Of a stretch of 15,890 bases of DNA, positions 1-7,279 are shown piece by piece. The DNA comes from Bacteroidales bacterium. Its GTDB lineage: Bacteria; Bacteroidota; Bacteroidia; Bacteroidales; UBA932. How positions within the stretch are numbered: the first letter of the stretch is position 1; every line of letters begins with the position of its first letter. A program made the translations under genes and the position numbers. The notes under the pieces are model-generated. The model was not told where the DNA came from, did no database searches, and was given only the letters and a program-made list of their open reading frames with translations. The DNA lies in NCBI GenBank assembly GCA_009774765.1, contig VSOK01000052.1:1-15890 (forward strand). The letters run 5' to 3'.

Positions 1-190
1 GTATGATATTTACATCCATAAATTAAATAAATGATATATATAATAACATATAAATAACTGATTTTAATGTGATTATGTCTGATGAAATATAGATATTAGA
101 TAAACTTATGTCAATTTATTGAACAGCCGAAATTATGTGAATCAGACACCTGTTCAGCAGAAACTAATTTACAAATATATCCTAAGAAGT

Positions 191-221
191 ATTGTTTTGT
201 GATTCACAAAAGTTAATTTTA
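191..221 (+). promoter_or_regulatory. Weak candidate promoter for the queA-like gene
   Basis: ATTG (191-194), a 19-base spacer and TAATTTTA (214-221) each differ by one base from the Bacteroidota -33 TTTG and -7 TAnnTTTG boxes. The spacing is right but both boxes are imperfect and the region is AT-rich, so chance is a real alternative. If real, transcription would start near 228, just after the ATG at 224, which favours translation from 293 or 302. Confidence 0.22.
195..211. promoter_or_regulatory. Perfect 17-bp palindrome, candidate operator
   Basis: TTTTGTGA, one central T (203), then TCACAAAA: two perfect 8-bp arms. It lies exactly inside the spacer of the weak promoter at 191-221, a classical repressor position. 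The half site TGTGA is that of Crp/Fnr-type sites, but the arms are one base apart rather than four to six, so that assignment does not hold. The binding protein is unknown. Confidence 0.4.
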
Positions 222-292
222 CTATGTCGCGACAATTGCGTAAATTCGCACCGGAAAAATTTGGGATAAATTCAAAAGAGTTTCATAGGCTT

Positions 293-1513
293 ATGAAAAA
301 TATGATTCCTGATATAAGAATAGAAGATTACAATTATCCTCTGCCCGATGAGAGGATTGCCAAATATCCTTTGGAAAGGCGCGATGCTTCAAAGCTTCTC
401 GAGTACCGCAATGAAGAAATAAGTGAGCATAGATTCTATGATCTCCCTGATATTTTGCCTGAGAACTCCATTATGGTATTCAATGATACCAAAGTGGTGC
501 CTGCCAGGCTACATTTCCAGAGGGCTACAGGAGCGCATATAGAGATATTCTGCCTGGAACCTTATGATCCGGTGGAATATAATCTTGTATTTGCCGCTAC
601 ATCAAAATGTGTCTGGAAATGTATTGTAGGAAATGTCAAAAAGTGGAAATCCGATGTGCTTTCGCTGTACAACCCTGAAAATGACCGTAATATAGCGGAT
701 ATGGGGCTTACTGCATCGCTGCTGGAACGTGACGGGGAGACATCTGTTGTCGAATTCCGATGGGAAGATTCCTCTCCTTTTTCAAAGGTACTGGAGGTGT
801 GCGGCTCCATCCCTATTCCTCCATATCTCAACAGGGATACGGAAGCGGTGGACCAGGAACGTTATCAGACTCTGTATGCCCGTTACAGGGGATCTGTAGC
901 CGCTCCTACGGCAGGGCTGCATTTTACAGATGAGGTTCTAGACCGTATAAAGGCGAAAAACGTGGATATGGAGACGGTATGCCTTCACGTGGGGGCAGGT
1001 ACCTTTCTTCCGGTAAAGAGTTCGAATGTCGCTGAGCATACTATGCACAGGGAGCCTTTTGTCGTGACAAGGGAGCTGCTTGTAAAGCTGAAGGAAAGTG
1101 TCAGGACAGTGATAGCGGTCGGCACCACTTCTGTGAGGACTCTCGAATCATTGTATTATGTAGGGGTAAAATGTATAGAGGAGGGCCGTCCTTCAGATGT
1201 GGGGCAATGGGAGCCTTACGTCAGGGACTATCCTTATACTGTAGAGGAGTCTGTCGGAGCCATTGTGGAATATCTTGACAGGAATGGTCTTGACAGCCTT
1301 TCGGTCGGGACAAGGATAATAATAGTGCCGGGATACCGTTTCCGCGTGGTTGATATATTGGTGACCAATTTCCATCAGCCTCAAAGTACACTGCTGCTGC
1401 TTATTTCCGCATTTATAGGAGGCCGCTGGCGTCAGATATACGATTACGCTATCGGCAACGGATTCCGTTTCCTGAGCTACGGTGACAGTTCGGTGCTTTT
1501 CCGCAGCCGCTGA
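293..1513 (+). CDS. QueA-like S-adenosylmethionine:tRNA ribosyltransferase-isomerase, divergent Bacteroidales paralog
   Basis: Belongs to the QueA family, which moves the ribosyl part of AdoMet onto 7-aminomethyl-7-deazaguanine in tRNA to make epoxyqueuosine, in the cytoplasm. Family blocks visible in order are NDTKVVPARL, SVAAPTAGLHFTD, LHVGAGTFLPVK, AVGTTSVRTLESL, TNFHQPQSTLLLLISAF and RFLSYGDSS. With 406 residues it is longer than canonical QueA (about 340-350). From memory, Bacteroidales often carry a canonical QueA plus a longer relative like this one; the extra length lies between the N-terminal block and the APTAGLHF block. An ATG at 224 in the same frame would add 23 residues that do not look like the family. 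I prefer 293 (or 302, MIPDIRIEDYNYPL), because relatives begin just before the IRI-EYNYPLP stretch. Family membership is secure. Whether it acts on queuosine or another modification is unknown, so no symbol is given. Confidence 0.88.
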   Translation: MKNMIPDIRIEDYNYPLPDERIAKYPLERRDASKLLEYRNEEISEHRFYDLPDILPENSIMVFNDTKVVPARLHFQRATGAHIEIFCLEPYDPVEYNLVFAATSKCVWKCIVGNVKKWKSDVLSLYNPENDRNIADMGLTASLLERDGETSVVEFRWEDSSPFSKVLEVCGSIPIPPYLNRDTEAVDQERYQTLYARYRGSVAAPTAGLHFTDEVLDRIKAKNVDMETVCLHVGAGTFLPVKSSNVAEHTMHREPFVVTRELLVKLKESVRTVIAVGTTSVRTLESLYYVGVKCIEEGRPSDVGQWEPYVRDYPYTVEESVGAIVEYLDRNGLDSLSVGTRIIIVPGYRFRVVDILVTNFHQPQSTLLLLISAFIGGRWRQIYDYAIGNGFRFLSYGDSSVLFRSR

Positions 1514-1522
1514 AATGCGGCT
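1505..1522 (+). other. Short stem-loop across the queA-like stop codon
   Basis: AGCCGC (1505-1510) and GCGGCT (1517-1522) form a perfect 6-bp stem, and the TGA stop lies in the 6-base loop. No T-run follows, so it is not a convincing intrinsic terminator. Confidence 0.3.
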
Positions 1523-1533
1523 CAGATGCGCTA

Positions 1534-1564
1534 TTTGATATATCGTAGGAAAGTTATACCTTTG
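1534..1564 (+). promoter_or_regulatory. Bacteroidota-type promoter for the acyltransferase gene
   Basis: TTTG (1534-1537), a 19-base spacer and TACCTTTG (1557-1564) match both Bacteroidota sigma-factor boxes exactly with allowed spacing. Transcription should start near 1571, leaving a leader of about 60 bases before the ATG at 1633. The acyltransferase therefore need not depend on the queA-like promoter. Confidence 0.72.
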
Positions 1565-1632
1565 TCGAGGATTTTAAAATCATTTTTGGAATCTTTGAAT
1601 ATTTAATTAATCCGTCGAACTGACGTTGAATT

Positions 1633-2799
1633 ATGATAGACTTCTCAAAATTTGAAAGCATCAGTCCATATTCTGATGCCGAGGCGGTGGAAGCTTTGGG
1701 GAAGGTTGCGGAGAATCCGGTTCTTGCAGGTGTTTCCCGTTATTTCTTTCCGGACAAGGAGCCTGATTTCCTCAAGCAGCTTCTGAAACAGGTCAAAAGC
1801 ATTGATGATTTCCAGATATTAGTCATGTCAAAGGTTGTAGAGTGGGTCCTGAAGAATACCGCTCACAATTTTTCATACGATGGTGTAGCCAATATCGATG
1901 TGACCAAAGGAAAGTTTCTTGCCCTGTCAAACCACAGGGATATAATACTGGACCCGGCGATTACCCAGCTTGTCCTGTACAGGAACAACATTCCTATGAC
2001 AGAGATTGCCGTGGGTGACAATCTTATCACAAATCCGTTCATTGAGTACCTTATCCGTTCCAACAGGATGATCAAGGTGGTGAGAGGAATTTCCGCCAGG
2101 GAATTGTACCTTTCCTCACAGATGCTTTCGGAATATATAAGACTGAGCATCACGTCCGGCAAAAGTTCAATCTGGCTTGCACAGAGGCAGGGACGTACCA
2201 AGGACGGCTTTGACACTACCGAGCAGGGCCTGCTCAAAATGCTTGATATGAGCGGAACTTCCGATTTCCTTGCCAACTTCAGGGAACTGAACATCATCCC
2301 GATGAGCATATCTTATGAATATGAGCCTTGTGATGTGCTGAAGGCAAGGGAGATTCTGATTTCAAGGACTCAGAAATATGTGAAGGCTGACGGGGAGGAC
2401 CTCAACAGCATACTAACAGGAATCAAACAGCAGAAAGGCAACATACACCTTAATATAGGTGCTCCGCTTACTGAAGAGGAGATCGAGGCGGCTTCACTCT
2501 GTGACAAGAACGACCGCTACCAGCTCATCCGCCACGCTGTGGATATCCGTGTAATCGAAGGATACAAGCTCTGGAAAACGAATTATATCGCATACGATAT
2601 AATCGGCGGGGAAGGAAAGTATGCCGGGCAATATACGGAGGAAGAATATGCAGCTTTTGTGGAGTATATGGAGAAACAGCTTTCTACAGTCGAGCCGGAG
2701 CTGGACCGCAATGAACTGAGACAGATTTTCCTCGGTATCTATGCCAATCCTATCGTTTCGAAAGAGAAGCTCAAAGCCGAGCGTGAATCAGCGGAATAA
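1633..2799 (+). CDS. PlsC-like 1-acylglycerol-3-phosphate acyltransferase family protein
   Basis: A 388-residue member of the PlsC/LPLAT acyltransferase superfamily, which transfers acyl groups to glycerolipids at the inner membrane. The catalytic block is NHRDIILD (residues 100-107), a substrate-binding block is RMIKVVRG (145-152), and AQRQGRTKDG (183-192) stands where classic enzymes have the EGTRS motif. In the usual motif four residues separate His and Asp. Counting to the Asp of ILD there are five here, a variant I recall as typical of this Bacteroidota family rather than damage. No clear membrane span is present; the first 95 residues are an additional N-terminal region. The C-terminal part after about 200 (EYEPCDVLKARE, GEDLNSILTGI) is specific to this long family. 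It has its own promoter and ends just before a strong terminator. The exact acyl acceptor cannot be told. Confidence 0.82.
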   Translation: MIDFSKFESISPYSDAEAVEALGKVAENPVLAGVSRYFFPDKEPDFLKQLLKQVKSIDDFQILVMSKVVEWVLKNTAHNFSYDGVANIDVTKGKFLALSNHRDIILDPAITQLVLYRNNIPMTEIAVGDNLITNPFIEYLIRSNRMIKVVRGISARELYLSSQMLSEYIRLSITSGKSSIWLAQRQGRTKDGFDTTEQGLLKMLDMSGTSDFLANFRELNIIPMSISYEYEPCDVLKAREILISRTQKYVKADGEDLNSILTGIKQQKGNIHLNIGAPLTEEEIEAASLCDKNDRYQLIRHAVDIRVIEGYKLWKTNYIAYDIIGGEGKYAGQYTEEEYAAFVEYMEKQLSTVEPELDRNELRQIFLGIYANPIVSKEKLKAERESAE

Positions 2800-2812
2800 A
2801 GTTTAAGAACAT

Positions 2813-2850
2813 AAAAATACGGCGGGCCATTCGGGTCCGCCGTATTTTTT
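2813..2850. terminator. Strong bidirectional intrinsic terminator
   Basis: AAAAATACGGCGG (2813-2825) pairs perfectly with CCGCCGTATTTTT (2837-2849). Two further G-C pairs and a G-U pair close a loop of about five bases. A-tract and T-tract flank the GC-rich stem, so it can stop transcription in both directions. It lies between two converging genes (stops at 2799 and 2867) and closes both transcription units. Confidence 0.92.
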
Positions 2851-2866
2851 ATATACCTGCAGAAGT

Positions 2867-3784
2867 TCAGTCTCTGTTGATATGCACATCGAGCTGAGGG
2901 AACGGGAACTGTATGCCCTGCTTCGGCAGCTCGTGGTATATCCTGTCATTTATTGCAAAGAATACATCCCAGTAGTCCGAAGCCTGCACCCAGGCTCTCA
3001 TTATAAACTGCACACTGCTGTCCCTGAGAGCATTCAGCTCAATCATCGGATCTGCAGGAGCACCTTTCGTCGTATCTATTATCCTTGGTTCTGAACTTAT
3101 TATGGATTTGAGCACAGCTTTGGTATCATCAGATGATGAGCCGTATTCCACGTCTATCAGCCATTCGAGGCGGCGTACAGGGTTCTGGGAATAATTGTTT
3201 ATGTTCCCGTTGGACAGAGCTCCGTTGGGAATGAATATTACCCTGTTGTCAGTGGTGGTGAGCTTGGTGTTGACTATATTGATTTCCGTGACGGTACCTG
3301 AGAATCCCTGGGCCTCAATGAAGTCACCTGCCTTGAACGGTCTGAAGACCAGCAGCATAATGCCTCCGGCAAAATTCTGCACTGTTCCGCTGAGTGCCAT
3401 ACCTATGGCCATACCTCCTGCGGCAAGCAGGGCTGCAAGCGAGGTTGTATTGATTCCGAGCGTACCTACTGTTATTATTATCAGCAGGACGGTCAGGGAG
3501 ATGCTGACAAGGCTTGTCACAAAAGACGATATCGCCTTTTCCGTGTTGCGTCTTGTGAAAACTCCGGTAAGGAAAATCCTTATGCGTTTGATAAGCCAGG
3601 CTCCGATGAAATAGATGGCAAGGGCAGAAAGCACTTTGAGCCCGAACCCTATGCCTTTTTCAATCATATTTGTCAGAAGCTCGTTGGGAGGAGTGGTCGT
3701 TATTATTTCCGCCACTTCCGTGACTTTGCTTTTGAGGTCCAAGGAATCAAGCTGTATCGGATTGGTCTGTAAAAATTCAAGCAT
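2867..3784 (-). CDS. MscS-family mechanosensitive ion channel
   Basis: Small-conductance mechanosensitive channel family, a membrane pore opened by tension during osmotic down-shock. Of 305 residues, three membrane segments are seen: about 48-66, 85-108 and the pore-lining 114-142. The last is rich in Gly/Ala (ALLAAGGMAIGMALSGTVQN), as in E. coli MscS TM3. FRPFKAGDFIE (147-157) begins the cytoplasmic beta domain, PNGALSNGNINNYS follows at 186-199, and the C-terminus FPFPQLDVHI matches the family end. Length is near that of E. coli MscS (286). I chose the ATG at 3784; a TTG two codons upstream (3790) is also open. It is the last gene of the minus-strand run, 17 bp after cysteate synthase, and ends at the bidirectional terminator. 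Its place in an Hdr/cysteate operon may be positional only, though export of a small sulfonate or another osmolyte is possible. Confidence 0.9.
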   Translation of the reverse strand: MLEFLQTNPIQLDSLDLKSKVTEVAEIITTTPPNELLTNMIEKGIGFGLKVLSALAIYFIGAWLIKRIRIFLTGVFTRRNTEKAISSFVTSLVSISLTVLLIIITVGTLGINTTSLAALLAAGGMAIGMALSGTVQNFAGGIMLLVFRPFKAGDFIEAQGFSGTVTEINIVNTKLTTTDNRVIFIPNGALSNGNINNYSQNPVRRLEWLIDVEYGSSSDDTKAVLKSIISSEPRIIDTTKGAPADPMIELNALRDSSVQFIMRAWVQASDYWDVFFAINDRIYHELPKQGIQFPFPQLDVHINRD

Positions 3785-3801
3785 ATTCAATATTTATTGC
3801 A

Positions 3802-5088
3802 TTAAAACAACTTTTCTACGGCACTGATGATCTCTTCTTCGCTGAGAGACGGATCAAGTACCAGATCAGGTACGGCATATACGACATCTGTCTGTGATTT
3901 GCTCAATTCTTCGCCGCCTCCTGTAATGTTGAGCATAATTATTTCGTCCTTTTTGACGGAACCGTCCTTTACAGCCATTTCAACGCTGGCTGCAGCGACT
4001 GCAGCAGCTGAATATATGTCGATGCCCTCCAGTTCCTTGAAGCGTTTTTTCCATATTGCAAGCTCTTCATTGCTTACCTTGTACATATCTCCTGAAGCGT
4101 CGCACATAGCATCATACAGACCTCCGGCAAGTGAATAAGGAGGTTTCCTGTTGGACAGCACCTTCGCATCGATCACAGCGGCACAATGACGGGCCTGCTC
4201 CGGAGTCATCGGGGCAAGTTCACGTGATTTCATTTTCCATGAATCATACATAATCGTGAACGGATCGTTCTGGGAAGGATAGAGTCTCATCTTGTGGGTT
4301 CCGTAACGTCCGTCCTCTATAAGCCTGAGATTGTTCTCCCATACGGCTATAGTACCCGTGCCGCTTCCGATAGCCTGGAAATAAGCGTCAGGAATCCTTC
4401 CTATGTGGGCAACGGCCGACAGCAGTGTCGTACCCATACCGTCCCTGCGTGCAATGTTCTTGGCTCCGCCTTCCGCCATGAATTTCGGTGAGCTGCATAC
4501 TTTGTCCGAAAGTGTTATCGCATCGAAATAGTCGGATCCTTTGGGCGATGCGATGATTTTTACGCAGCTGTTCAAAGGCTTCTTGAACCACAATGCATTT
4601 ATGTTGTCCTCCGGAATGGACAGTAGCAGAGGAATATTGTTGTCCGAGCATACTTTGGCAAATGCGCGTGCTGTATTTCCTGCTGAAGCCACGACGAGTA
4701 TCCTGTCATTGTCTTCCGGAAGTCTTGCGCATACCGAATATGCCTCGGTCTCCTTGAATGAACAGGTCTCCATATTTGCCCCTATTTGAGGATAATATCC
4801 TGAGAATGTGATATAGAGGTTTTCCAGTCCGAGATAGGATGCCATCCCTTTGCTTTTGTATGTTACAGGGGCGCAGGAATGTGAAAGCGTCCTCTTTATC
4901 GGCAGCCAGTCTGCAAATTTGTAGAATCCTTCGAGGTCATCCCTCAAATCGAAAGTCTTTTTTTCATAGACGGCCCTTACGAGAGCCGGTTTTGTACTTT
5001 TGGGGTCTGCAAGCGTCCATCCCTCATCTGCGAACTTCCTTCCTGTTCCGCAGTCCATAAGTACATAATCTGTAGGTGTAAATGCCAT
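3802..5088 (-). CDS. Cysteate synthase (threonine-synthase-like PLP enzyme)
   Basis: Makes L-cysteate and phosphate from O-phospho-L-serine and sulfite with pyridoxal phosphate. The 428 residues resemble, as far as I recall, Methanosarcina cysteate synthase more than housekeeping ThrC. Telling blocks are FYKFADWLPI (55-64), LYITFSGYYP (91-100), TCSFKETEAY with the likely PLP lysine K112, VASAGNTARAF (133-143), AEGGAKNIARRDGMGT (205-220), the phosphate loop GSGTG (241-245) and LNITGGG (386-392). Automatic pipelines may label it threonine synthase. In Methanosarcina the product feeds coenzyme M; in Bacteroidota, cysteate is the head-group precursor of sulfonolipids (capnine type). It lies 33 bp after the membrane Hdr fusion and 17 bp before mscS, with no promoter box in either gap, so co-transcription with the Hdr set is likely. 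Family call is firm; the fate of cysteate here is inference. Confidence 0.85.
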   Translation of the reverse strand: MAFTPTDYVLMDCGTGRKFADEGWTLADPKSTKPALVRAVYEKKTFDLRDDLEGFYKFADWLPIKRTLSHSCAPVTYKSKGMASYLGLENLYITFSGYYPQIGANMETCSFKETEAYSVCARLPEDNDRILVVASAGNTARAFAKVCSDNNIPLLLSIPEDNINALWFKKPLNSCVKIIASPKGSDYFDAITLSDKVCSSPKFMAEGGAKNIARRDGMGTTLLSAVAHIGRIPDAYFQAIGSGTGTIAVWENNLRLIEDGRYGTHKMRLYPSQNDPFTIMYDSWKMKSRELAPMTPEQARHCAAVIDAKVLSNRKPPYSLAGGLYDAMCDASGDMYKVSNEELAIWKKRFKELEGIDIYSAAAVAAASVEMAVKDGSVKKDEIIMLNITGGGEELSKSQTDVVYAVPDLVLDPSLSEEEIISAVEKLF

Positions 5089-5121
5089 ATCAATAATGTT
5101 TTAAACTTCTTTTGCAATGCC

Positions 5122-6951
5122 TTATGCCTGCCGTGCCATATTCTTGTCTATGATCTCGGCGATGTCTTCTACCGGACGGTCGGCGTAACGGCTGAATGTG
5201 CTCAGGCACAGAGGGCAGGCTGTAACTATCACATCAGGAGAAGCTGCTGTCAGATTGTTCAGTGCATTTTCAGTCATAGGCTGTCTCTTGTCGAATCCGA
5301 GTGAAAGACTTCCGAGGCTGCCTCCGCAGCAGATGCTTTCTTTGTGGTGTTTTCCAGCTTCCACAAGTTCTCCGGCTTCGGATATCACCTTGCGCGGCTC
5401 TTCATATATTCCGCATCCACGTCCGAGCTCACAAGGGTCGTGGTATACGTATTTCAAGTCATTTCTGCTGATCCTTATGCTCTTTGAGTCTATCAGTTCC
5501 TTGAGATATTCCGTATGGTGGACAACCCTTATCCCTTCCAGTCTGTATTTTTCCTTGAAAATCTTGTAGCAGATAGGGCAGGAGAGAAGCAGCACGGATG
5601 CTCCGCTGGCCTTTATGATTTCTGTATTCTTGCGAATCATCTCCTCGGCCTGTTCAACCCTTCCGGCCATCATGACAGGACGTCCGCAGCAGATTCCTCC
5701 GTCCCTGTCCATCATTTCGTATTGGATTCCGGCGGATGATAGGACGCTGCACATCGCTCTGCTGATTTTTGGGGTAAGTGCTGTCATACATCCTGCGAAA
5801 TACAGGACCTTCCCGTCAGACGGGCCGCTGAAATTGCATTCCTCTATAAGTCCGGACGTATCTATTGATGAGCAGTCCGGGCTGATCCCGTATTTTCTTA
5901 TGGATCTCTGTGCGATACGGAGTTTGTCGCCTTCCACTCCTACAGGACATATTGCCGTACATTTTCCGCACAGCAGACATTTGTCGCTTATCTCTTCTAT
6001 ACGGTTCTCGTTGCGTCTGCGTATCTGGCGGTTCAGATAGACAGTCGTATCTTTGATATTGGTCTTCATGACGCCCATAGGGCAGGCGTCAATGCACAGA
6101 CCGCAGTTCGGACAGGAGTACACCTGTGCCTTTGCCAGGCCTTTCCTCGCGTTTGTAATCCTGATACCTGCATTCCTTAGGGGGATGAGCAGGATTTCGG
6201 TCGGAATGTGCATATATCTGGTGAAAGGCAGAACGCAGAAGAAGACTCCGAGCGCGAGAGAATATGCCCACCAGGTCGGCAGCATATTCACGTGGTTTCC
6301 GAGAAATGCTGTAAATACGTGGTTAAGAGATTTTGTCAGGAACGACCCTCCGCTGATATCCGCAGTAAATCCTTCGGCAAGCAGACGGAGAGGGAATATT
6401 GCCCACAATGAATACAGACCGACAAGATCAAGGAAACTTGGGTTTGTCGTCCTTCTCATTCCGAAAAATCTTGACCTTATCCTTTTTATCATAGCCAGAA
6501 AGATTCCGCTGAGTACTACCAGCAGGAAAAAGTCCATAAGGAAAAAGAGCAGGGAACCTTTCAGGGTGGTGTCCGTCTCCGCTACAAAATATCTGAAGAA
6601 AATAGGATAATACAGGAACTTGGCGCGGTGCGGAACATAAAGGAATACTTCTATGTGTCCTATCACAATCAGCATAAACCATCCGAATGCGATGCTGGAG
6701 TGCATATATCCGAGCAGTTTGTTGCGTTTCCATATTTTGACGTGGAGAAGACAGTCGCAGATGATGTCCCTGATGTTTTTCATCATTGTCACAGGGTTTA
6801 TCAGCGACAGGAAAAACTTCCTCCTGTCATCTTTTGGCAGCTGGAGAATGATTCTCACGAGTCCTATTACGCAGTATGTCAGGATGAAAATCATCCCGAT
6901 CATAAACGGCAGTACAAAATCGTTGTAGCCAGTCAAAAATCTCTCTCTCAC
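5122..6951 (-). CDS. Membrane HdrDE/DsrMK-like fusion: cytochrome b-type domain, two [4Fe-4S], two CCG domains
   Basis: A 609-residue electron-transfer protein joining what are often two subunits. Residues 1-255 form a NarI/HdrE/DsrM-like membrane domain with about five to six spans and histidines placed to bind heme b (H84, H99, H211, and H248 in RYMHIP). A dicluster ferredoxin domain follows: C280/C283/C286/C290 and C325/C328/C331/C335. Then come two complete CCG domains of the HdrD type: C388, C421-C422, C458/C461, and C507, C541-C542, C579/C582. Each can hold a noncubane [4Fe-4S] cluster, the site of disulfide chemistry in Hdr. It probably links menaquinone to a thiol/disulfide or to the soluble Hdr subunits. 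The start is GTG, one base after the stop of the preceding HdrC-like gene (TAAGGTG), so the two are translationally coupled. The true substrate is unknown; heme ligation is inferred from position only. Confidence 0.85.
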   Translation of the reverse strand: MRERFLTGYNDFVLPFMIGMIFILTYCVIGLVRIILQLPKDDRRKFFLSLINPVTMMKNIRDIICDCLLHVKIWKRNKLLGYMHSSIAFGWFMLIVIGHIEVFLYVPHRAKFLYYPIFFRYFVAETDTTLKGSLLFFLMDFFLLVVLSGIFLAMIKRIRSRFFGMRRTTNPSFLDLVGLYSLWAIFPLRLLAEGFTADISGGSFLTKSLNHVFTAFLGNHVNMLPTWWAYSLALGVFFCVLPFTRYMHIPTEILLIPLRNAGIRITNARKGLAKAQVYSCPNCGLCIDACPMGVMKTNIKDTTVYLNRQIRRRNENRIEEISDKCLLCGKCTAICPVGVEGDKLRIAQRSIRKYGISPDCSSIDTSGLIEECNFSGPSDGKVLYFAGCMTALTPKISRAMCSVLSSAGIQYEMMDRDGGICCGRPVMMAGRVEQAEEMIRKNTEIIKASGASVLLLSCPICYKIFKEKYRLEGIRVVHHTEYLKELIDSKSIRISRNDLKYVYHDPCELGRGCGIYEEPRKVISEAGELVEAGKHHKESICCGGSLGSLSLGFDKRQPMTENALNNLTAASPDVIVTACPLCLSTFSRYADRPVEDIAEIIDKNMARQA

Positions 6952-6952
6952 C

Positions 6953-7279
6953 TTATTCTTCTTTATATGTCCGACAAATGGAAAGTATAAGATGCCGTGT
7001 GTTTATTCCACGGGGGCATACCATAGAGCACTTTCCGCACAGCATACAGCCTTTGAGCATAGATATGGCTTCAGCTTCCTTGCCCCTCTGGAGGTCAAGG
7101 ATCACCTTGCGCAGGCTCATACCGGTGAATCTGCCTGCAGGGCAAGTCGCGCTGCAGGAGCCGCAGGCCATACATTTGTATATGTCCGGTTCCATATCGT
7201 GGACCTTTTCAAATTTTTCAAGGTCAGTCCTGTCCAGGTTGATCGCTGAACTTGGAGCTATGCCGAATCCGAAATCCAT
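6953..7279 (-). CDS. HdrC-like dicluster ferredoxin subunit, short form
   Basis: A 108-residue HdrC-type subunit, an Fe-S wire between the flavoprotein and a CCG subunit in heterodisulfide reductase-like complexes. It has two [4Fe-4S] motifs: C36/C39/C42/C46 (CMACGSCSATCP) and C78/C81/C84/C88 (CMLCGKCSMVCP). The block between them, GMSLRKVILDLQRGKE, is typical of HdrC and QmoC N-termini. It is shorter than methanogen HdrC (about 180-190) because the C-terminal part is missing; a longer HdrC-like protein lies at 9401-10099. The ATG overlaps the HdrA-like stop by one base (TAATG), and its own stop is one base from the GTG of the membrane fusion. Read together with that next gene, the pair looks like a split QmoC/HdrC-HdrDE unit, so this protein probably serves the membrane subunit. 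Confidence 0.88.
   Translation of the reverse strand: MDFGFGIAPSSAINLDRTDLEKFEKVHDMEPDIYKCMACGSCSATCPAGRFTGMSLRKVILDLQRGKEAEAISMLKGCMLCGKCSMVCPRGINTRHLILSICRTYKEE

Larger units (their letters stand above)
1..223. other. AT-rich intergenic region upstream of the queA-like gene
   Basis: No convincing coding sequence is visible. The first 120 bases are very AT-rich. At 120-126 and 150-156 there is a perfect 7-bp inverted repeat, TGAACAG and CTGTTCA, with a 23-base loop. At 136-144 the sequence TGTGAATCA matches part of the complementary strand of the palindrome at 195-211, so two related operator-like sites may sit about six helical turns apart. The upstream neighbour lies outside the window. 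Confidence 0.6.

Noticed and set aside
172..179. TATATTTG on the minus strand as a divergent promoter
   Set aside because: The -7 match is in AT-rich DNA with no TTTG at the right distance and no minus-strand gene in the window.
224..292. N-terminal extension of the queA-like protein from ATG 224
   Set aside because: The 23 residues do not resemble the family start and lie next to the promoter-like and operator-like sites.
3195..3614. Plus-strand frame inside the mscS gene, and similar long antisense frames under the Hdr and antiporter genes
   Set aside because: They are mirror frames of well-supported minus-strand genes with no family features of their own.
3802..5088. Threonine synthase (ThrC)
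   Set aside because: The shared fold explains the likeness, but the diagnostic sequence blocks recalled for cysteate synthase fit clearly better.
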